Both the position numbers and the translations under genes were made by a program. This document shows, one piece after another, positions 55,567-64,000 of a stretch of DNA of 64,000 nt. The stretch is taken from positions 1 through 64,000 of the forward strand of contig JAMYHX010000200.1 in assembly GCA_025529335.1 (NCBI GenBank), written 5' to 3'. A model generated the notes under the pieces. It ran no database searches and was not told where the DNA came from. It saw only the letters and a list, made by a program, of their open reading frames with translations. Origin of the DNA: Rhizopus sp. PT2906. Taxonomy: Eukaryota > Mucoromycota > Mucoromycetes > Mucorales > Rhizopodaceae. Positions within the stretch are counted from its first letter, which is position 1, and each line of letters opens with the position of its first letter.

Positions 55567-58500
55567 CTCTTGTTCATGTTCATCTTGATCAAACATATAT
55601 ATTATGTGTAGATGTCTTTATTGGAATGGTCTTCAGCAACAAATTCAATTGTTACCGTGTCAATCCACTATTATGAAAGAGATGAGTTCAAGGTATGTGT
55701 TTCTGGATAGTTCTTTATGAACACACAATTAATCATACGAGTGTAGAAAGAGTTTCTGGCAAATCCAAATCCGTCATCTATACATATCGACCCTCAACAG
55801 CGATGTGCAGTTTTGAATTTCTATGATAACAAGTTGGCGGTATTACCTTTCCGACAAACTGATAAACTTGATGAACGTCCAGGAGATGCGGATGAAGATG
55901 AGGAGTAAGACACACATTACAGCAAAACATTTCTCAGTTATTGATGCATTCATGTGTATATAGAAAATGGCCATATCAATCAAGCTTTGTTATTGACCTG
56001 TCAACACTAGATTCCCGTATAAAGAATATCATTGATATGTCATTTCTATCAGATTATTATGAACCTACATTGGCAATCCTGTTTCAACCAGAACAGACAT
56101 GGACAGGGTAAAGCTTACTTATGTTTACAGGCATGATGTACTGATCTCACCCTTTAGACGACTCGCCAACAACAAAGACACAGTATCGCTTGTCGTCGTC
56201 TCTCTTGATTTAACAGCAAAGGTTTATCCAATCATTTATTCTATTGACAAATTACCTTATGATTGCCTTAAACTTGTGCCTATGCCCAAACCAGTAACAG
56301 GCATGCTCGTGATTGCTGCCAATTCCTTGCTACACGTCTCTCAAGGTTCACCTGGTGTGGGTGTTGCCGTGAACGGATACACAAAAAAGACGACTGATTT
56401 CCCTGGCATGCTTTACGAGCCCGAACTTATCAATCTAGGGTTTTCCCTGGAAGGTGCAAAAGCATTGACCTTTGGAGGAGATCGCTGTTTGATATTCATG
56501 CAGAATGGAAACTGGGCTCTAGTTCAATTCAAGATGGATGGCAGCAAGGTGGTGGGTATGGATATCGTAGAGATCAAGCATACTATACCTTTGATGGTCA
56601 AGAAACCTCATCAGTTTGATAGTCCTCCTTTGTTGGCAACGGTACCCTCTTGTATTACCAATGTCAAACAGAACGAATACTTCTTTTTGGGAAGTCGAGT
56701 AGGCGACTCTTTACTCATCAAATACTGTCCAGAACTTATGAACAGCATATCTTTGCGCAATGATCCTCAGCATGTATTCCGTGTATGCGATACATTATTG
56801 AACACCGGGCCTATTGTGGATATGGCAGTGGGCGATGTTCAAAGCCATGAAAAGCCTCAGCGTGAAGACAACAACGATGGCACCTTACCAGAACTCGAAT
56901 TAGTGACAGCATCTGGTCATGGCAAAAACGGTGCGCTCTGTGTCTTCCAGCGACATATATACCCAGAGACGTCCTTTTCGTTTCATCAGTTTGATAGTCA
57001 GGCCATCTGGTCTATCAAATGTCGAAAGGAGCAACCTTACGATGTTCAAAAAGCGACAAAAGAGGAACACAGTCGATGGGAACGTACCAAAGATGATGAT
57101 GTTTTTGATCGATTATTGTTTATCAGTAAATCCAAGAGCACGCTCGTCTTGTCTGCCGGCGATGAATTACAAGAACTTGTTGGAACTGGATTTTATACAC
57201 GTGGACCTACAGTCGCAGTCAGCACCTTATTCGATTCAACGCGTATTGTACAAGTGTATGCAACTGGCGTGATGATGTTGACTCCAGAGGGCAAGAGGCT
57301 TCAGACGGAATCTATTCGAGGCGCTAAAATTATCGAAGCTAGCATACGTGATCCCTACATCATTTTAACGCTTGATAATAATAAAATATTGGCTTTACAA
57401 GGTGATGCTTCAACAAAAGACATTATTCGTATTCAGTTACCGAATCATATAAAAGTAAGTTCCCTTCTTCCACATATTTCTATCTTGTTCGTTCCAACTC
57501 AATTTTCTGAAACTTTATTTGTTTCTTTCTCTTTAATAAAGGATATTGGAGCTTCTTTATCGGGTATTTTTGCAGATACATCTGGATTATTCCTTAGTAT
57601 ATCAGAAAAGGCCAAGGTAATAGAAGCTGCTAGAGCTGCCGCGCTTCAAGCAGCTGAATCCAAGGCTCAACAACAAAAGAAACGAAAGGCAGAAGAAGAA
57701 CATGTGTCGACGAAAAAGAAGATGAGCAAAACGGCAGGCACCTATGAATTCGATGAAGTCGACATGGATCTTTATGGTGAAGAGATTTTGGATGATGGCG
57801 ACTCATCCACTGTTGTTAACAATCAAGTCAATGAGGAAGCAGTAGATGTGCCTGAAGCGACCGATGAAGAAAAGATTGATGAAATTAACGTTAGTCTTCA
57901 AGGTGTAGAAATTAATGAGATGACACGTGTTAGCTTTTGGTGCTTTATCTATACAACAGCAGGATCTTTCAACATTTACAGCCTTCCTGACTTTAAGGAG
58001 TGCTTTACTTGTCCTCAATTTAATATTGCGCCTGACCTGATTGTCGACAGTGACCAAGGACAGAAGCCAAAAATGAATACTGGTAATATCCAAGAAATTC
58101 TGATGACAAACATTGGCAAAGAAAGAAAAGACCCGCACTTGGTTGCTCGAACAGATACCAATGACATCGTCATCTACAAGACATTCAGTTACTTAGATGA
58201 ATCAGCTACGGATAATGACCGACTGGCCCTTCGGTTCTCTCGTGTTCACCATGAGTATGTCTCCAAGAACACTCCTTCAACAACGACAAGCAAGAAATCA
58301 AAGAAAAGGGGAATCATTGATACATTTGAAGTTCCAGATGGAGACTTGGAAGAAGAAGAAGAAGACTTGAAAACGTTACGAAAGACAGAAAGAAAGCACC
58401 TTCGCAAACTACTTATACCTTTTACAGATGTGGCAGGTTATGCAGGCATCTTCCTTGCCGGCCCTCAACCCGCATGGTTAATGTGTTCGTTCAAGAGCTT

Positions 58501-60108
58501 TGTGCGTGTACATCCTATGAAGACAGAACATGAAATTGTCGGTTTTACACAATTTCATAATGTTAACTGTAAGCATGGTTTTATCACGTTAGATTCCAAG
58601 GTTTGTATTGTTTGTTTGTATTCATAGCTATATTAACATATACCCTTCTATAGTCCGATGTCCGTCTATCAAGACTACGTACAGATGGAGTTAATTACGA
58701 CCTGGATTGGGTTATACAAAAGGTCCCACTAGGACAAACTGTACACAAGATTCAGTACCATCCCATTATGCGCGTTTATGCTGTCTTGGTATCTCAGGCT
58801 GTACCTGTTCGAATGAAGAATGATGATAATCAATATATCGACGGAAAGGAAACGGACGAAAGAGCACCTGGTGAATTTTTACCAGAATTAAATAAGTTTT
58901 CCATGGTGATGGTATCACCTGTCACATGGGAAATTGTAGATACAGTAGAATTTGAAGAGTTTGAGCAGTGCTTTTCATTAGAATGTGCCTTATTGGATTC
59001 AAAGCAAACGAGTACGGGAAGAAAATATTATGTCGTGGTAGGCACAGGAAGTCTAAAGGGTGAGGATACGACAATGAAAGGATCTGTAAGTAATAGAAAA
59101 AATTAAAAAAGTATATATATATGCTAATAATCTGTAGATACGCATATTTGATATTATTGAAGTTGTACCTGAACCAGATAATCCACAAACCAATCACAAA
59201 TTTAAACGTATTCTTACTGAAGATGTAAAGGGTGCAGTAACAGCAATGTGTACAGTAAGCGGTCACTTGACAGCCTCTATTGGCTCTAAAGTGATTGTGT
59301 GGAGCTTGGAGGACGATGAGCGACTGGTTGGTGTTGCGTTTATTGATGTGCAGATATATGTGACAAGCATGAGCTCTATCAAGAACTTTATCTTGATTGG
59401 TGATGCGCAAAAGTCGATCTGGTTCTTGGGTTTCCAGCTTGAACCGGCTAAGCTTTCGTTGCTGGGTAAAGATTATCAATCATTTGATGTTGGTTGTGTG
59501 GACTTTATTATTGATGACAAGTCACTGTATCTTGTCGTTGGAGACACAAGCGAGAATATTGATCTGTATCAATACGCACCTTTCAGTAAGGGAACATGTA
59601 TGATGACAATGCCTTCTTTTTAATCAATTATTTTGCATCTATAGATTTACAGTCATTTGGTGGTCAAAAATTAATGCGACGTGGCGATTTCCATGTTGGA
59701 TCTCAAGTTCAAACGATGGTGAGATTACCACAGATAGAAAAGTCAGATAAAGGACTAGCGTATAGTAGAAGACACTTTTGTTTATGTGGTACATTCAATG
59801 GATCCATCTCTGTTATATCACCCATATCAGAAAAGACCTTTAAGCGATTGAATACACTTTATGGTCAACTTGTCAATAACTTACAACACGTAGCCGGTTT
59901 GAACCCAAGAGCATTTAGACTAATTAAGGGACCTAAACAAAGAATGTCTTCTAACCGTACCAAGGCAGTTCTTGATGGTGATCTGGTATTTTCATTTGCT
60001 GGGTTATCTATAGAAGAACAAAAGGAAACCACAAAACAGATAGGAACAACGGTTACTCGCATCATGGAAGACTTGGTAGATATTGAATGTAGTATAAATC
60101 ACTTTTAA
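55066..60108 (+). CDS. CFT1: cleavage and polyadenylation specificity factor subunit 1 (CPSF160/Cft1)
   Basis: The large beta-propeller scaffold of the mRNA 3'-end processing machinery. About ten exons run from ATG 55066 (MSAYTIYEELFPPQTVEQVE) to TAA 60108, about 1,400 residues. The N-terminal propeller has LELVAQFNLHGIISTMGTVR, then EPTLAILFQPEQTWTG joined through an intron (56108-56157) to RLANNKDTVSLVVVSLDLTA. A middle Glu/Lys-rich insertion (about RKAEEEHVSTKKKM) interrupts the fold. The C-terminal part includes GVNYDLDWVIQKVPLGQTVH, LSGAVTAMC-like GAVTAMCTVSGHLTASIGSK, FILIGDAQKSIWFLGFQLEP and a final DLDGDLVFSFAGLS-like helix bundle ending VDIECSINHF. An apparent start at 56099 is caused by reading through the 50-nt intron. 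One intron carries an (AT)n run (55528-55564). Confidence 0.95.
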
Positions 60109-60227
60109 AAAAAATAAAGCCGAATGATTTGTGTGTAACAATTGATACTCCGAATCGAACAGAAAAGTAAACAATTGGGCTTCCTTGACTGAGATCTCTC
60201 CTTTTCAATCCACAAAAAAGATACATC

Positions 60228-60735
60228 ATGGTGAGTTGTGCGAAGAGGATATATATTTAAAGAGAAAGAGAGGAAAGGACAAAGATTAGAAAGGAAAGAT
60301 GATGACAAGATGAATAAAGATGGATGGATGGATGAACTTATGGACAACAATCATCTATATATAAAAACACAGCATATTCAGCAGAAAAAAAGTTAATTAA
60401 TTAATGATGCATCAATCTCGATTTTATTCACATTCACTTTACATTATTCATCACTTCCTTGATTGTCTCGTTTTTTCCCTCAATGCTTTATTTTATTACA
60501 CTAATGGAGATAGTATTGACACATGTATCTATAGGACTCTAAGACTCCCGTCAAACTTGCCAGAGTTACAAAGGTTCTTGGCCGTACCGGCTCTCGTGGT
60601 GGTGTTACTCAAGTTCGTGTTGAATTCATGGACGATACCAACCGTTCCATCATTCGTAACGTCAAGGGTCCTGTTCGTGAAAACGATATCCTCTGTCTTT
60701 TGGAATCTGAACGTGAAGCTCGTCGTCTCCGTTAA
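60228..60735 (+). CDS. RPS28: 40S ribosomal protein eS28
   Basis: A small ribosomal subunit protein near the mRNA exit site. Exon 1 is just the ATG (60228-60230); a 304-nt intron (GTGAGT...TATAG) leads to exon 2 (60535-60735), giving 67 residues: DSKTPVKLARVTKVLGRTGS, then QVRVEFMDDTNRSIIRNVKG and LCLLESEREARRLR-stop. The length matches the family. Codon use is visibly more biased than in neighbours (CGT, GTT, ACC, AAG), as expected for high expression. The long first intron, far above the roughly 60-nt norm here, is a common feature of fungal ribosomal protein genes. It ends 46 bp from the end of MRI1. Confidence 0.95.
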
Positions 60736-60781
60736 ACAACTCAATAAAAAGCCCACGTTTTACAATTACATGTGTATTTAT

Positions 60782-61981
60782 TTATTTAGAGAGAAATGCA
60801 GCCATATCAAATTGCGTTTCACCATCCTTCTTGACGACGACTCCTTTCTCAGTGACAATGGCAGATATAAGTTCGCTAGGTGTAACGTCAAAACTAGGGT
60901 TCCATACGCCAATGTGTTCAGCAGCTGTACGAATAGATGTAGGTTCATTATCTTGAACTCGTACGCCAGATACCGTCACAAGTTCTTCGGCTGGTCTTTG
61001 TTCAATCACAATGTCTGCGCCACTCTTTGTATCCAAATCAATAGATGTTGAGGGTGCGGCCACGATGAAGAGAATATCGTGATATTTGGCAGTGATGGCG
61101 AGTTGATAAGTACCAATCTTATTGGCTGTATCTCCATTGGCAGCTACACGATCAGCGCCTACAACAATCGCTTGTACTTGAGGATTTTGTTTCAGTAAGG
61201 CAGAGGCCATGTTGTCACATATTAAAGTGGCTGGAATATTTTCATAGACTAGCTCATAGGCAGTCAAACGAGATCCTTGGTTGTAAGGACGAGTTTCAGT
61301 GCAGTAGGCATGCTTCAGATTTCCGCTGGCATGGAGATCACGAATGATACCCAGAGCAGTGCCCCATCCAGCCGTAGCAAGAGAACCCGTATTACAGTGT
61401 GTCAACACACAGATGTTATCTTTGTCCTTTACATTGCTAGTAATGTAATCTGCACCAAATTTACCAATATTCTTGTTATCTTGTACATCATCCACCAACA
61501 TCTTTTCAGCTGCTTCAATATAGGCGTACACGACATCTGCGGGCTCTTTGGCTTCCTTGGCACTTTCTTGAACTACAGTCAAGAGCTTTGCAGCGGCATC
61601 AAATAAGTTGACAGCGGTAGGTCGAGACGTCTTCAAGTATTCCAAAGATTCTTGTACGAATTGAACAACTTGATCTACCGTAGTAAATTCACCTTTTTCA
61701 AAGCGAGTGTTGATATCAACTGCTAAAGATAAAGCAGCCACGATAGCAATAGCTGGTGCACCTCGAGTTTTCATGGTTTTGATAGCAGAATGTCCGTTTT
61801 GAATATTCAATACGGTCTCAAAGATGGTTTCATGAGGCAATACAAGCTGGTTTAATATACGAAGGTCACCTCTGGTATATTGGATAGCCTCAAGTGTCTT
61901 TGTTGCTGTATGCGTGTAAATAAATTATTAGAATTCAGTGTTGATGTCACCTCTTTGTGTATGCTTGTTCTTACAACTCAT
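60782..61981 (-). CDS. MRI1: methylthioribose-1-phosphate isomerase
   Basis: Catal.: MTR-1-P to MTRu-1-P in the methionine salvage pathway. Two exons: a short first exon at ATG 61981 (M-S, splice after GTT) joined to STKTLEAIQYTRGDLRILNQ, then one long exon to TAA at 60784-60782, about 370 residues. Signature blocks: MKTRGAPAIAIVAALSLA, VLTHCNTGSLATAGWGTALG (catalytic Cys), ETRPYNQGSRLTAYEL, and IVVGADRVAANGDTANKIGT (catalytic Asp). It ends with the FDVTPSELISAIVTEKGV block. The eIF2B-like regulatory relatives lack this Cys/Asp pair, so enzyme identity is firm. Confidence 0.95.
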
Positions 61982-62331
61982 TATTGAAAAAAAAGAAAGA
62001 AAGAGAGAGAGAGAAAAACGAAAAAGGCACAACAAACATTTGTCTTTTCTGCCCTTTTTTTTTTTGTCAGAGCTGTGACGGTGATCAATCATTCGAAACA
62101 GTAGCAATCGATCTTGCATTTTATTTGTTCAATAATTTTAAGCTCAGTTGCTGGTTTTTCATGGTAACCATCAAGCTTGAAAAGACAAGCTTTCAAGCAT
62201 TCTCTAACTTTTTGATAAATGGTCACTCTACAAATTATGTATCAAGAACAATAAGTTGCTATTAAATGCCTTGTAGCCTTTATTATATCAAGAATATGTA
62301 GATTTTAATATATAGATTACGCTTTATATGG
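61982..62331. other. spacer between MRI1 and the ABC transporter gene
   Basis: 350 bp upstream of MRI1 and downstream of the transporter, both on the minus strand. It contains an A/G-rich run (about 61986-62018) and a T-run (62057-62066). No ORF is convincing on either strand. Confidence 0.35.
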
Positions 62332-64000
62332 TTAAGCATCGATCAATTGATGCTTTGATTTTGCCAAGGTAACTAAGCTTTCGAGTTCACCAGAGTTACG
62401 ACACATCTTGTGGAATACAGATTCAGGATCATTGATTAGTTTTAAGGGACTATAAGTGTAGAGTTTAGTTCAGCCATGTCTTTTTTGTTCATTGTATGTA
62501 ATAATTACCTATCAAATTCAACTATATTTCCCTTATCCAATACCAATATACGATCATACTCAATCACAGTATGTAAACGATGTGCGATACACAAGATGGT
62601 TGAATCAGCAAACTCGACTGAAATCGTCTTTTGAATAGCCTTATCCGTTTCAAAGTCAACACTGGCAGTTGCTTCATCCATCAACACAATTCGACTACGT
62701 TTCAGTAACGCACGAGCCAAGCAGAGCAATTGTCGCTGTCCTTGCGAGAAGTTTTTACCGCCCTCTGTAACGAGTGTGTTGAGGTCTCTGAAAGCATTAG
62801 AACTAGCTGCCTCTAAGGTGGTATCAGACGTAACCGTATTTGCTCTAGATGTTGCGGACTCTTGAGGCAACAGGTGAACACGACGCAAGGCAACAAAGAT
62901 ATCTTCATCTTCAAATTGATCGAATGGATCCATGTTGGATCGAAGGGTACCAGAGAAGAGAGTAGGATCTTGAGGAATGATGGTCAAGTTTGATCGAAGA
63001 TCTTCTGTACCAAGGTCCTTAATATCTATGCCATCAATGACGATCGATCCCTTGGTGGCTTCAACGAATCTGAAGAAAGACAAGGCCATGGTTGATTTAC
63101 CACTACCAGTTCTACCGACAATACCGACCTTTTCTTGAGCCTTGACTGAGAACGTAAGACCTCTCAAGACAGGTTCGAGATCAGCAGCGTAGCGAACTTC
63201 CAAATCCTTTACCTCAATCGCACCTTGAGTTGGCCACTATATCACATAAACAATTAGCAAACCTGTGTCTTTACGTTGTTTTCTTTAAACTTACGCCAGG
63301 TGGTGGTCTAACATCCGTTATAGCTGGAGGTTCTTGCTCGATTTCCATAAACTCAACAACACGTTCGACAGCATTGAATGCCATTTCCAGGTTGGTGTAT
63401 CGACGAATACCCCAGAACATTTGATCGGTAAACAACAAGACGAAGCTGAGACAGAAACCTGCGACTGAGGCATTCATCTGCTTGATGGTTAACAAGATAA
63501 TAGTGCCTGTTATAAAGTTCACAAGGGCTCCGCTGACAGCGTATCGAATACTGACCCAACGGTTAACAAGCCATGTATAATAGAAAGGACGTGAGTTGGC
63601 ATCAATATACTTGAGCATCTGTTGCATGAACTGGCGGGTTGCGCCAAAGGCACGAATGGTAGTTACACCTACAATGGTTTCTGTAAAGTGACTAAAGAGA
63701 GGAGAGCGAGTGACAGAGTCCATACGCTTGAATTCACGAGAGGCAGAGACAAACATGACACCTATCCAAATGTTAAAAAAGGCCACAACGAGCAGAGGAA
63801 CCACAAAGATAGGTAGTACAGTAGAGACAGTAATGATACTAGAGATAATAATAACCCATTGAATGACAAACTCCATAAAATGGTTGGGAATAGATGAATC
63901 AATTGTTTCAAAGTCTTTTGAGAAACGGTTGAGGATTCGACCAATGGGCGTAGTATCAAAGAAGCGAAGTGGTGCTCTGAAAACGCGATGGAGTAGATCG
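62332..64000 (-). CDS. ABCC/MRP-type ABC transporter, C-terminal part (truncated by window edge)
   Basis: The gene enters from the right edge; its start lies outside the window. Visible parts are the end of the second transmembrane domain (FFDTTPIGRILNRFSKDFET, then several hydrophobic helices, e.g. VIQWVIIISSIITVSTVLPI) and the second nucleotide-binding domain. That domain has Walker A GRTGSGKST, Q-loop IIPQDPTLFSGTLR, signature FSQGQRQLLCLARALLKRS, Walker B IVLMDEATASVD and the switch His in CIAHRLHTV. The signature resembles the ABCC group and not the PDR or MDR groups. Three exons end at TAA 62334-62332 (LESLVTLAKSKHQLIDA). Such pumps export conjugates and drugs, often into the vacuole; the substrate is not deducible here. 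Confidence 0.93.

Noticed and set aside
56099..58627. Separate gene starting at 56099 (MDRVKLTYVY)
   Set aside because: This start comes from reading through the 56108-56157 intron of CPSF1; splicing restores the known TWTGR order.
1..64000. CRISPR arrays, operons or ribosome binding sites
   Set aside because: The window is eukaryotic: introns, spaced genes and no regular spacer arrays.
1..64000. tRNA or rRNA genes
   Set aside because: No A-box/B-box pair with a foldable cloverleaf and no rRNA-like stretch was found by eye; a tRNAscan run would be decisive.

Overview
The window is nuclear DNA of a filamentous fungus, most likely a mucoralean or close relative (Mucoromycota). It is AT-rich, most genes are split by many short GT-AG introns (about 45-90 nt), and homopolymer and dinucleotide runs lie in introns and gaps. 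The gene set mixes fungal families (LysM secreted protein, fungal-specific transcription factor domain) with genes that look animal-like and are usually missing from well-studied Dikarya (an INTS10-like Integrator subunit, a Treslin/TICRR-type origin-firing factor, a WW-MyTH4-RhoGAP protein). Assignments rest on hand-read motifs and hand-spliced exons; no database search was run. Exon sums that divide exactly by three were used as checks where possible.

Left part (1-12.6 kb): a decayed Ndc10/Crypton-like fragment at the edge, an unrecognised gene with a polyglutamine start, an INTS10-like gene, CUL4, and, head-to-head with CUL4, a Treslin/Sld3-like gene. From 12.6 to 18.5 kb lies a gene-poor block with a duplicated gene tail, a direct repeat pair and a decayed minus-strand ORF chain. 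At 18.6-26 kb are a KCTD-like BTB gene, a secreted periplasmic-binding-like membrane protein, and (minus) a P-type cation ATPase with a long N-terminal extension.

Middle (27.7-45 kb): a PAS protein and ARP8 head-to-head, a DUF1749 hydrolase, an S6K-like AGC kinase head-to-head with the RhoGAP gene, decayed ORFs, a LysM/GPI-type protein tail-to-tail with a PITH-domain protein, a gene-poor patch with a foldback element and a dispersed repeat, a possible secreted-protein gene, and an Sds3-like Sin3-complex subunit. Right part (45-64 kb): a low-complexity protein, a doubly acylated (MGCC) ubiquitin-like protein tail-to-tail with TFIIIB subunit Bdp1, a fungal transcription factor apparently lacking its zinc cluster, an Oca1/Siw14 phosphatase head-to-head with CPSF1, ribosomal protein eS28, the methionine-salvage enzyme MRI1 and the C-terminal part of an ABCC transporter.

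Functionally the window is mostly housekeeping: replication (CUL4, Treslin), RNA polymerase II/III transcription and 3'-end processing (INTS10, CPSF1, Bdp1), chromatin (ARP8, Sds3) and signalling (kinase, RhoGAP, phosphatase). The unusual material is in the gaps and in a few atypical architectures.
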